A stretch of 64,000 nt of DNA from Chitinophagaceae bacterium (GTDB lineage Bacteria > Bacteroidota > Bacteroidia > Chitinophagales > Chitinophagaceae). Shown in pieces: positions 15,030-23,012 of this stretch (position 1 is its first letter; the number at the start of each line of letters is the position of its first letter). A program made the position numbers and the translations under genes. The stretch is taken from contig CANLAE010000002.1 of NCBI GenBank assembly GCA_947488765.1, forward strand, positions 140,957 through 204,956. Reading direction: 5' to 3'. The notes under the pieces are model-generated. The model saw only the letters and a list, made by a program, of their open reading frames with translations, ran no database searches and was not told where the DNA came from.

Positions 15030-15499
15030 TATAACAACGATTTTATTTTATTCTCCAAAGCCTTACCTGATAAGTTTACAGCAATTAATTTTCGTTCTTT
15101 ATTCAATAAAAAAGTATTCGGAATATAAGCAACATTCCAGGTGTTTGCAAGTAACCCACCATTGTCTATTACGTGCGTCCATTTTGTATTATCCTCTTTT
15201 ATTGCTTCTAACCAATCAGTTCTGCTTTGATCTACAGAAATACTAAAAATCTCAAACCCTTGTTGGTTAAATTTAGCATACAATCTTTTAAGTTCTTTAT
15301 TAGATGCTCTGCAAGGTCCGCACCAACTTGCCCAAAAATCTATTAATACCACTTTACCCGTAAATGATGCCAATGAAACACTTTTATCATTGGTATTTTT
15401 TAAAGTAAAATTAGGAATTACAGTTCCTGTTTTTGGCTGTGCCATTAAAGTAGAAATAGCAACAAAAGAAGTAAACAAAAGCAAAAAAATCTTTTTCAT
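15029..15499 (-). CDS. TlpA/ResA-type thioredoxin-like protein
   Basis: 156 residues from ATG 15499, where a typical signal peptide begins (MKKIFLLLFTSFVAISTLMA); the frame opens nine codons earlier. The mature part is a thioredoxin fold with the active site FWASWCGPCRASNKEL and a cis-Pro region YIPNTFLLN, as in periplasmic thiol-disulfide reductases of the TlpA group. It probably reduces disulfides in exported proteins or metal chaperones. It overlaps the next gene by one base and follows the HMA protein gene by 32 bp, consistent with one operon for Cys-rich metal-binding exported proteins. Confidence 0.88.
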   Translation of the reverse strand: MKKIFLLLFTSFVAISTLMAQPKTGTVIPNFTLKNTNDKSVSLASFTGKVVLIDFWASWCGPCRASNKELKRLYAKFNQQGFEIFSISVDQSRTDWLEAIKEDNTKWTHVIDNGGLLANTWNVAYIPNTFLLNKERKLIAVNLSGKALENKIKSLL

Positions 15500-15531
15500 A
15501 AGTATATATTTATTATTAAAGTACAAATTAT

Positions 15532-16116
15532 TTAAATAGTTGCATGATAAATTCTTGTATCAAGATTTTGTTCATTCTTTGGACAACATTTTTCAAAATA
15601 GCCTGTTTCATAACATTTCATTTTAGTATAACCATTATACTTTTTAAACTCTTTTGCGGATAGATATTTTTTATCAATCAGCTTAATTTGTATTTCCCCC
15701 GTAAGTGATTGGGGTTGTATATTTAAAAAATGATATGTTTTACCACCAATTTCTACATGAGTATCATTTTTAATAGAAACATTGTTAAAATTGATAGTTG
15801 ATTTTAAACTTGCAACTGAGAAACCTGCATCGGTAACAGCTTTTGAAATTACATCATAATCCACAACAACATTGGGTTTGAAGGAAATCAAGTAGGATGA
15901 ATTTTTTATATCACTATCTACCGATTGCACAAAACTAATAGCTGATAAAGATTTATAAATTGCTTTACTGCACATACTGCAGGTAAGTCCGCTTGCTTGT
16001 AACGAAACACTTTTGATTTGTGCCGAAGCAGCAACAGTGATTAATAGGAAGAAACTAAAAATATAATTTTTCAAATCAAATAATTTGAATGATAAATAAA
16101 AAATAGAGGCTGACAT
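15532..16116 (-). CDS. Exported HMA (heavy-metal-associated) domain protein
   Basis: Up to 194 residues. A hydrophobic signal segment (LKNYIFSFFLLITVAASA) precedes an HMA domain with the metal site GLTCSMCSKAIYKSL at ~43-57 and the fold's second half FSVASLKSTINF. A C-terminal extension has more cysteines (MKCYETGYFEKCCPK). The segment could start at ATG 16116 or at a TTG at 16074, which gives a tidier signal peptide. CxxC sites of this kind bind Cu(I) or Zn(II). It lies between a second HMA protein and a thioredoxin-like protein on the same strand, suggesting periplasmic copper handling. Confidence 0.8.
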   Translation of the reverse strand: MSASIFYLSFKLFDLKNYIFSFFLLITVAASAQIKSVSLQASGLTCSMCSKAIYKSLSAISFVQSVDSDIKNSSYLISFKPNVVVDYDVISKAVTDAGFSVASLKSTINFNNVSIKNDTHVEIGGKTYHFLNIQPQSLTGEIQIKLIDKKYLSAKEFKKYNGYTKMKCYETGYFEKCCPKNEQNLDTRIYHATI

Positions 16117-16179
16117 TTTTTGACTAGTCCTTTTTCGATTAGCTCAACATTACAAAAGAATGTCAACCTCTCTAACTAA

Positions 16180-16527
16180 TTATTGCTGTGGCTTTCTATC
16201 GTATTTGCAACAACCTGGCAATTTGTTGAAAGCAGCATCTGTAGCTCTTAAATCTTGTGTATCATAACCTGCATCTGCTACTTTTTGTTGAATTTTTTTG
16301 TTGTTACTTTTACTTGCTGCAAAAGTTACGTTTAGAATTTTACTTTCGTCGTTCCAGTCTGCAGTAGCTGCTCCTGCTGCTTTTGCTGCTTTTTCAATTT
16401 TAGTTTTGCACATATCACAGTTACCCCATACTTTAATTTTTTCTGTGGCAGTTGAATCTTTTGTTTGTGCAAATGAAAACATAGAAACGAATAAGAAAGT
16501 TAAAACCATTGTTAAATGCTTTTTCAT
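16180..16527 (-). CDS. Small exported HMA domain protein
   Basis: 115 residues. A signal peptide (MKKHLTMVLTFLFVSMFSFA) is followed by an HMA fold with the metal site VWGNCDMCKTKIEKAA, the second half VADAGYDTQDL, and a Cys pair near the C-terminus (LPGCCKYDR). It is probably a periplasmic metallochaperone for copper or a similar soft metal. It is part of the co-directional run 17069 to 14223. Confidence 0.85.
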   Translation of the reverse strand: MKKHLTMVLTFLFVSMFSFAQTKDSTATEKIKVWGNCDMCKTKIEKAAKAAGAATADWNDESKILNVTFAASKSNNKKIQQKVADAGYDTQDLRATDAAFNKLPGCCKYDRKPQQ

Positions 16528-16608
16528 AATAATTGTTTTTTATACACTCTTTTAATAAAGTGTAGATGGTTGAATAAATAAATAAATGAATTGATGAAAC
16601 CCTTGTTG

Positions 16609-16627
16609 CTGTTGAAGTGTGCGACGC
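16609..16627 (+). repeat. Dispersed intergenic motif, copy A
   Basis: CTGTTGAAGTGTGCGACGC, 19 bp, between the HMA and HYC_CC_PP genes. The same 19 bases occur inverted at 31260-31278, and 13 of them occur at 53250-53262. Confidence 0.6.
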
Positions 16628-16688
16628 CACTACAGCTGAACAATGAGATACTGTTTGGCTAAAAAAATGAGCTTGAAAAAGAGAGTGA

Positions 16689-17069
16689 TTAAATTAAAAA
16701 AACACAATTGTGTATATAAATATTTTGTCGCAAAAATTGCGGTGGGGCATTCGTGAAAGTACTTTTATTTGCTTCAATACTTTGCAAAAAATCTTGTGAT
16801 GCAATAGTATGAATTGATATAGAACTTAAAGGAGTTTGAATAGAAAAATCGTTAACAGAAAATTTATGGCTGTCTTCTATCTTAATTAACTTGTGTGTGG
16901 TTTTGCAACAGCCTCCTGTTTTTTTGGTTTTGCATCCACATAAATTTTTGGCAAGTACATCAATTTTAGTGCTGCTTAATTTTCCCATGCAGTAATGCAA
17001 ATTAACCACTACTCCACTGCTTACAGTAAAATAAAGAATAGCGACAAAAGAAACGATTAATTTTTTCAT
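16689..17069 (-). CDS. HYC_CC_PP family protein
   Basis: 126 residues, exported or membrane-anchored by MKKLIVSFVAILYFTVSSGV. It has the three signatures of this small Bacteroidota family: LHYCMGKL at ~24-31, a Cys cluster (LCGCKTKKTGGCCK, 43-56) and a late double proline (NAPPQFL). Its function is not known. The cysteines suggest metal or thiol chemistry, and the family is often seen beside copper-related genes, as here with two HMA proteins and a porin. Confidence 0.8.
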   Translation of the reverse strand: MKKLIVSFVAILYFTVSSGVVVNLHYCMGKLSSTKIDVLAKNLCGCKTKKTGGCCKTTHKLIKIEDSHKFSVNDFSIQTPLSSISIHTIASQDFLQSIEANKSTFTNAPPQFLRQNIYIHNCVFLI

Positions 17070-17138
17070 TACAAGGTAAAAGTAATGTTTTTAATAAATG
17101 ACCGATGATAAAGCTATTGTAATTTTTAAAAGCAGTGA

Positions 17139-19187
17139 TTAATTAACAAAATTCCAATAAATACCTGTTCTGAACCACAACGCATTGGCAGCATATTGAA
17201 AAGCATTGAAATTGTATTTACCCTTTCCTCCAATAAGCGTATTCATGTTTTCCAGTCTTACATAAGCTTTGAAACTTTTGATGCGAAAGTGCATGAATGC
17301 ATCAACCTCGGGACGATTGGCAGTTGTGAAAGAATTTTGGTAAAAGAATTGTCCTGTAAAAGGCGAATAATTATCTGCTTTGTAATTGGTATAATATTTA
17401 ATTTCTAAACCTGTACTTAAAAAAAGATTGGTATAAAAATTTCCTTCAAATGCTACTCTGTTTCTGGTTAAAATAAACGGAACATTCACAGGAGCGTTTG
17501 ATGTAGTTTGTTGCAAATGCACTTCGGTGTACCAATTAAAATGTTTTGCAAGTTTAAATTTCTTCTCTGCAGCAATATGTAAAACATTGAATAATTGCGC
17601 TGTTTGTTTGGCATTAAAAAAACTATCGAAGTAGGTGAAGTTATTTACGAGATAATATTCACCACTTAATTTAAAATCTTTTTTCGGATTTTCATAAGCG
17701 GCAAAAAGCCTGATGGTATTTTCGTTTTTATTCACTCCATTATTGACAACCAAAAAATTATTGTTTGAATTATAAATAAAGGAAGGCGCTTTATTTACAT
17801 TTTGAAAACCCAGTTCTAAAAATCCAATCTGCTTGCTCAGTAAGCGTTTCAGAGAAACAAAGGCTTCGTAATTACCGGCATTTAAGCCATTAACATATAT
17901 ACTCCCCGATGCTTCAATATCCCAGATTTGATTGCGTGTTCTATTTCTGTATTCACCTGTAAAATAAAGATTGTAATCCCTGGTGCTCATTATTCCTTGA
18001 GTGCCTGTAATGTTTTGTACAACGGCTCCTAATTTTAAAAACTGGCTTAGGTTATTTTTCTCTGGAAAAGTAATAACAGAAAATTCATTGGATATAATAG
18101 TCCATTTATTTTGGAATAATTTTTTTTGTAAAGTGCTATTCAATTGAAACCCAAAATATTTTTTATAATTACTATCTACAACATTATTATCGATAAAAGT
18201 ATAATCATAATTATTCAATTTAAAAGTATGCTGCAATCGAAGTCGAGGATAAAATAATTGAATAGTTGTAGAATCTGTAACGATTGAATCTCGTTTTCCA
18301 AAGTCATAATAATGTCTATAAAGAATATTGTTGGTTTTGTATTGATTGCCTGTTGTAATACTTGTATTAAAAGGATTTTGAGAGAACAAACCTGAAGCTC
18401 CCAATCTTGTTTCTAACTCGTACGGATTGTTTAAAGCAAGACTATCTAATTTGGCTGCATCTCTTAATCCGCCATTTTCTGAAGAAACATTTTTATTGGA
18501 AACCCAAATTAAAAAAGCACCATAACGCCTATTGGGTGTTTGGTAAGAAAGATTTAAACGAATATTGTTGTGATTGTTATTTTGATTTTTAAAACTTCCC
18601 GGAGAATTAATAAAACGATATTCAAATGCAAAGTTGAGATTTGATTTTTTATTTTGTGTGTGTAAGAAATTAATCGTTTGCTCCGATTTACTTCCAAGAA
18701 TGTAAGCAAGCTCGGTATAAGGTCTTGTAGTTTGAAAAAAACGAGTATCTTCTATTGAGAAATTATACACATCAAATTGATGAAAACCTGCATCCCAACC
18801 GGCTTTCAGGCTTGGACGAAAAAGTAATGATTTTGCTGCAGTGCCGTAATTGCCTAAATTAATATACCAATAAGGTTGAGTAAATCTTTTGGCAAAATCA
18901 TTTACACTCGAATCTAAAAAACGATTTCTGGAAGAATCGAAATACCGAAAATAAATAGTAATAGAATCAGCAAATTGATCTCTTTTTTGTAATGAATCTT
19001 TGCCTGTGCTTCCTCTATTGCCAATTGGGCGACCTTGTGAATCGTAATTTGAAATTTGCGTTCCACCTTCTGTACTTATAGAATTGTCTTTCGAAAGCGA
19101 CCTTGCATTTTGTGCGATAGATTGATGCTGCAAAATAATTGCAACCAACAAACAACATACAAGTTTAACCACTACAAATAGCTTCAT
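17139..19187 (-). CDS. Putative porin (Porin_10-like outer-membrane barrel)
   Basis: 682 residues with a signal peptide (ending HQSIAQ before NARSLS). After a Ser/Asp-rich linker comes the conserved entry RFTQPYWYINLGNYGTAAK, then some 20 or more amphipathic strands such as SNLNFAFEYRF, IRLNLSYQTP and LFLSTGLEIKYYTNYK, with a final strand ending FRTGIYWNFVN. This is the layout of the Bacteroidota putative porin family in the outer membrane. The substrate is unknown. The downstream metal/thiol genes on the same strand suggest metal uptake or efflux as one possibility. Confidence 0.82.
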   Translation of the reverse strand: MKLFVVVKLVCCLLVAIILQHQSIAQNARSLSKDNSISTEGGTQISNYDSQGRPIGNRGSTGKDSLQKRDQFADSITIYFRYFDSSRNRFLDSSVNDFAKRFTQPYWYINLGNYGTAAKSLLFRPSLKAGWDAGFHQFDVYNFSIEDTRFFQTTRPYTELAYILGSKSEQTINFLHTQNKKSNLNFAFEYRFINSPGSFKNQNNNHNNIRLNLSYQTPNRRYGAFLIWVSNKNVSSENGGLRDAAKLDSLALNNPYELETRLGASGLFSQNPFNTSITTGNQYKTNNILYRHYYDFGKRDSIVTDSTTIQLFYPRLRLQHTFKLNNYDYTFIDNNVVDSNYKKYFGFQLNSTLQKKLFQNKWTIISNEFSVITFPEKNNLSQFLKLGAVVQNITGTQGIMSTRDYNLYFTGEYRNRTRNQIWDIEASGSIYVNGLNAGNYEAFVSLKRLLSKQIGFLELGFQNVNKAPSFIYNSNNNFLVVNNGVNKNENTIRLFAAYENPKKDFKLSGEYYLVNNFTYFDSFFNAKQTAQLFNVLHIAAEKKFKLAKHFNWYTEVHLQQTTSNAPVNVPFILTRNRVAFEGNFYTNLFLSTGLEIKYYTNYKADNYSPFTGQFFYQNSFTTANRPEVDAFMHFRIKSFKAYVRLENMNTLIGGKGKYNFNAFQYAANALWFRTGIYWNFVN

Positions 19188-19259
19188 GGCTGCAAAATAA
19201 ATGATAAGCTGTGAATGACAGACAAAGAAACGTAAAAATTGAAAGTACGTTTTTTCAAA

Positions 19260-20081
19260 TTATATTACTTGAAGTAATTCTTTGAACAATAAAGTCAGCT
19301 TTGGTTCGGCTTCTTTTGCTGCTAATAGTACCTCTTCATGTGTAATAGTATTATTATCCTCTCTAATTCCTAGATCGGTAACGACACTTACTGCAAATAC
19401 TTTCATACCACAATGACAAGCAGCAATTGTTTCTTGTACTGTGCTCATTCCTACTACATCGCTGCCAATTGTTTTGATCAAACGATATTCTGCATGGGTT
19501 TCAAATGTAGGGCCAGTAACGGCTGTATAAACGCCTTTGTGAACATGGATATTATTTGTAGCTGCAATATTAGTAGCCGCATCAATCAATGCTTTTGAAT
19601 AAGGCTCGCTCATATCAGGAAAGCGGGTTCCTAATGAAGATTCATTTTTACCCATCAATGGATTTACGGTAAAGAAACTGATATGATCTTCAATAATCAT
19701 TAAATCTCCTACTTTATAATTTGGATTGACTGCGCCGGCTGCATTAGACAACAACAATGTTTCTACACCCAATAATTTCAATACCCTGATTGGAAATATC
19801 ACTTGCTCTGCAGAGTAACCTTCATAAAAATGAAAGCGGCCACTCATTACAATAACTTTTTTGTTGCCTAATTCCCCTATCAACAATTTGCCTCCATGCC
19901 CTTCTACTGTGCTTACAGGAAAGTTTGGAATTTCGGCATAAGGTATTGCCAGATCCACTTTTATTTCCTGTGCAAGATTACCTAAACCACTGCCTAAAAT
20001 AATTCCGGTAGTTGCAGTTGTAGTTATTTTAGATTGTATAAAAGCTACTGTTTCATTTAATTGTTGTAAGAGTGTACTCAT
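19260..20081 (-). CDS. Purine-nucleoside phosphorylase
   Basis: 273 residues. It splits inosine, guanosine and deoxy forms with phosphate to the base and (deoxy)ribose-1-phosphate. It belongs to the trimeric PNP/MTAP family: GIILGSGLGNLAQEI (26-40) for phosphate, TVEGHGGKLLIGEL with the phosphate-site His, LSNAAGAVNPNYKVGDLM, and the base/ribose site GPTFETHAEYRLI followed by GMSTVQETIAA. The guanine deaminase gene directly upstream on the same strand fits a purine salvage pair: PNP frees guanine, and the deaminase makes xanthine. Confidence 0.94.
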   Translation of the reverse strand: MSTLLQQLNETVAFIQSKITTTATTGIILGSGLGNLAQEIKVDLAIPYAEIPNFPVSTVEGHGGKLLIGELGNKKVIVMSGRFHFYEGYSAEQVIFPIRVLKLLGVETLLLSNAAGAVNPNYKVGDLMIIEDHISFFTVNPLMGKNESSLGTRFPDMSEPYSKALIDAATNIAATNNIHVHKGVYTAVTGPTFETHAEYRLIKTIGSDVVGMSTVQETIAACHCGMKVFAVSVVTDLGIREDNNTITHEEVLLAAKEAEPKLTLLFKELLQVI

Positions 20082-20110
20082 GGTTTATTTTTAATTTTTA
20101 AAGAACCTAT

Positions 20111-20584
20111 TTAATATTTAATCTTATCATCTTTTTTTTTCCATGCTTCAAAAACTTTTGGTGCATCGGGATGAAATAAAAGTTCCATCGAAAGTTTTCG
20201 TTCTGGCAAAGATAAAGTTAGCTCATTGTATATCAATGAATCATCAAATCCAATAGCAGCAGCATCTAATCTTGTATTGGCGTAATAAACTTTGGATGGT
20301 CTTGCCCAATAGATTGCACCCAAACACATGGGGCATGGTTCGCAAGAAGTATAAATTTCACAACCTTCTAACTGATGTGTTTGTAAATTTTTGCAAGCAT
20401 CTCTGATGGCAATAATTTCTGCATGTGCTGTAGGATCGTTGGTGCTTGTTACTTTATTCCAACCTCTTCCAACTTCAATTCCATCTTTTATAATTACACA
20501 TCCAAATGGACCACCATCATTATTCAACATTCCTTTGTAAGAAAGATCAATTGCAATTTGCATGAATTCAATTCTTTTATCCAT
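20111..20584 (-). CDS. Nucleoside/guanine deaminase
   Basis: 157 residues from the ATG of MDKRIEFMQIAI; the frame opens eight codons earlier with a hydrophobic stretch unlikely to be coding. It is a CDA-fold zinc enzyme: TAHAEIIAI carries the zinc His and catalytic Glu, and SCEPCPMCLGAIYW the two zinc Cys. The C-terminal part (GFDDSLIYNELTLSLPERKL) resembles GuaD-type guanine deaminases rather than the tRNA deaminase TadA, whose C-terminus differs. Thirty bases separate it from the PNP gene, in keeping with purine degradation and salvage. Assignment to guanine over other purines is inferred. Confidence 0.85.
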   Translation of the reverse strand: MDKRIEFMQIAIDLSYKGMLNNDGGPFGCVIIKDGIEVGRGWNKVTSTNDPTAHAEIIAIRDACKNLQTHQLEGCEIYTSCEPCPMCLGAIYWARPSKVYYANTRLDAAAIGFDDSLIYNELTLSLPERKLSMELLFHPDAPKVFEAWKKKDDKIKY

Positions 20585-20653
20585 AGGTAGCAACATTAAA
20601 AACATCAATGCAAATAATTAATTACTTACATTGTATGAATTGAAATATTTTAG

Positions 20654-21190
20654 TTAAGCAATATTGAATTTTATCAGAATAGCAGCTAATGCAACCACAG
20701 CAAGTACTATTGCATAAACCCACCATTTGTCTTTTTGATTTTCATTTGAACCAGAAATTGTAGAATCGACTAAATTATTATCAACTGAAGTGTTGGGTTT
20801 TTCAGAAAGTTGTATTGTAGGAAAAAAATCGAATGCATTTTTCTCTTGCTGAAAAGTAAAAGTTCCATCTGACTGTTTTGAAATTGTTCCTATTCCATTG
20901 AATTGTATTACATTTCCTTCAGAGGCTGTTGCTTTAATTTCATAAATGTATTCATGAAATTTTTTGATTGCCTCAATTTGTTCTACTTCCAATTCTTTTG
21001 ATAAAAAATTATAAAAAGCTTTATCAGCAAGCAATGTTGTTTCTGAATTGAAAGCAAAATTATTTAGAGGTGCATGCAATTTATTTTCATCATCAATTGA
21101 TGCTGTTTGAGGAATGATTTGTAAACTACCAATTCCGGGTAGTACAATTTGATGGTGAAGTGCAAAATATTTATGAACAAGTGAATGCAT
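20654..21190 (-). CDS. HU/CCDC81-like domain protein with a C-terminal membrane anchor
   Basis: 178 residues. The N-terminal ~110 residues resemble the prokaryotic HU-like (CCDC81-type) domain: HHQIVLPGIGSLQIIPQ, then a helix pair (LLADKAFYNFLSKELEVEQ), and IQFNGIGTISKQSDGTFTF. A linker leads to one transmembrane helix at the C-terminus (WWVYAIVLAVVALAAILI). In Bacteroidota such domains often carry a SPOR domain for septal peptidoglycan, which is absent here. It lies 6 bp after the outer-membrane protein gene, so it forms an operon with it and the TPR gene. Function unknown; an envelope or division role is a guess. Confidence 0.6.
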   Translation of the reverse strand: MHSLVHKYFALHHQIVLPGIGSLQIIPQTASIDDENKLHAPLNNFAFNSETTLLADKAFYNFLSKELEVEQIEAIKKFHEYIYEIKATASEGNVIQFNGIGTISKQSDGTFTFQQEKNAFDFFPTIQLSEKPNTSVDNNLVDSTISGSNENQKDKWWVYAIVLAVVALAAILIKFNIA

Positions 21191-21196
21191 GAATAA

Positions 21197-22999
21197 TTAT
21201 TTACTAAACGAATATACAACTCCTGCAATAATATTGAAACCCAATACCTGGTATTGACTCCAACGCTGGTAGTTGTTATTGAATGCATTATTAATTTGCA
21301 ACCAAATATTAAATTTATTATTTAATCGATATTCTAATGTAGCATTCAAATCAATTGCCGGATTTAATTTCTGAGATGCCAATGAATTATTTCTGTATTG
21401 TGTACCATCCCAAAAGAATAGGTCTGCATTAAAAACCACATCCTTTAATAGCTTCCATTTCAATGTTCCTGTAATTTCCAAAGGAACTATTCCGTATGCT
21501 TTGTCGAAAGTAGTTTTTGTAAATTGATTATAAGTTACTGCAGCAATAAAAGAAAAATTCTCCTGAACGGAATAACCAACCTCTCCATGAATTTTTAATA
21601 ACTGTAAATTATCATCGTATAAAGTAACAAATGATTTACCATCTATTAAATCATTTGTGAACAAAGGTTGTCCTTTCAATTTCAATAAAGACAATTGGGT
21701 ATTGTACACAAAATGACTTCCCAATGATCCTTTGATGCCGGCATAAATTTCATTTTTTTGCGTATTGGTAAATGAAACAGGCTGCGCCAACCATGGGTTT
21801 ACAGAAGCAAGAGATTGATAATTATTTTTTTGTATTGAACCCACCCATCCAGCTTTCAAAATTAATTTTTCACTACCCAATCTTGATTCTGCTGTAATAT
21901 TTGGTAATACTGAATAAATTTGATTATCCCATGAAGGCTGAATGCCAAGATTCAGTTTGAAGTTTGGCGTTTTAAATTGAATTGTTGGATTAACAAAAAA
22001 CAAATTATTTTTAATAGTATTCGCAGGTGTTTGACAATTGGTAATATTTGCAGTTGCTGAAACATCAAAAGCCAACAATTTTGTAATCGTTTTATTAATA
22101 GGAATTGTTGCAACAATATTGGTTTCTTTTGCATTTTTTCCATCAAAGAAATAACTAAAGTCAACTGTTGGATGATACGTAATTCCAAATCTATTTTCCA
22201 TCTTATTTCTAAACCCTGCTTTTAAACCAATAGTAGAAAAATTTTGTTGCAGTTGATCTTTTGTATAAGGCAAACTTGCAGGTTCAAAGCCATATTGGTA
22301 TTGAACATTATTATTGTAAAACAATTTAGTACTCCACTCCGAATTGTGTTTATTGGTGTACAATCCGGTTACTGCAACATCTGTTTTACCAAATTGCTGA
22401 AATGCAATATTTCCAGTTGATGAAATATGTTTTGCAAAAATATTTGTAATGGAGTTCTTGCCATTACCAAAACTCATAGCAGCTTCAGCATAAGGAGTTG
22501 TGTAATTTCCAAAACCAAGTTTAATGTAACCGTTTCTTGTCCAGTGAATGCTGCTATCAACATACAATGACAAAGGTTTGATTGTTACAGGCTGGTATGA
22601 AAAAAATAAATTTTGTGAAGGAACTACATAAGTAAGCAGCGCTTTTGAAGTATCTAAAACCGGTGTAGCCGCTGTAAAATTAATTTTAGCAGCATTACGC
22701 AAACTCGGTTTAAATGCAGCGTACAACACAACAATATCTTGTTTAGTTGTATCAAAATTTACCTTTGTATTTACAACTTCTGCAGAAGGCTTTTCAACAT
22801 TTTTTTCTGTAGTTTTGGAATTTTTCCCTTTTTTAGAAGCCGCAACTGTCGTTTTTTTCTTGCTCGGTTGCTTCTTCTTCGTTGACTTTTTAGCTGCAGT
22901 TGATTGCTTTTTTTTCGTGACTTTTTTTTGTGCATCAACCTGCATAAATGAAAGCATTCCAAAAATTGAAAGCAGTAATATTTTATGTATATTATTCAT
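21197..22999 (-). CDS. Outer-membrane beta-barrel protein with a Lys-rich N-terminal linker
   Basis: 600 residues from ATG 22999, chosen because it starts a clean signal peptide (MNNIHKILLLSIFGMLSF, ending DAQ) and clears the upstream gene. Residues ~25-70 are a strikingly basic run of Lys, Thr and Ser (KKVTKKKQSTAAKKSTKKK and onward), like a histone-type tail, placed in the periplasm. The rest is a barrel with many aromatic amphipathic strands and a last strand ending GVVYSFSK; the late part (YRLNNKFNIWLQINNAFN) resembles TonB-dependent receptor C-termini, but no TonB box or plug was recognised. It sits 13 bp after the TPR gene and 6 bp before the HU-like gene. Confidence 0.7.
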   Translation of the reverse strand: MNNIHKILLLSIFGMLSFMQVDAQKKVTKKKQSTAAKKSTKKKQPSKKKTTVAASKKGKNSKTTEKNVEKPSAEVVNTKVNFDTTKQDIVVLYAAFKPSLRNAAKINFTAATPVLDTSKALLTYVVPSQNLFFSYQPVTIKPLSLYVDSSIHWTRNGYIKLGFGNYTTPYAEAAMSFGNGKNSITNIFAKHISSTGNIAFQQFGKTDVAVTGLYTNKHNSEWSTKLFYNNNVQYQYGFEPASLPYTKDQLQQNFSTIGLKAGFRNKMENRFGITYHPTVDFSYFFDGKNAKETNIVATIPINKTITKLLAFDVSATANITNCQTPANTIKNNLFFVNPTIQFKTPNFKLNLGIQPSWDNQIYSVLPNITAESRLGSEKLILKAGWVGSIQKNNYQSLASVNPWLAQPVSFTNTQKNEIYAGIKGSLGSHFVYNTQLSLLKLKGQPLFTNDLIDGKSFVTLYDDNLQLLKIHGEVGYSVQENFSFIAAVTYNQFTKTTFDKAYGIVPLEITGTLKWKLLKDVVFNADLFFWDGTQYRNNSLASQKLNPAIDLNATLEYRLNNKFNIWLQINNAFNNNYQRWSQYQVLGFNIIAGVVYSFSK

Positions 23000-23012
23000 G
23001 CGGAAACATTTA

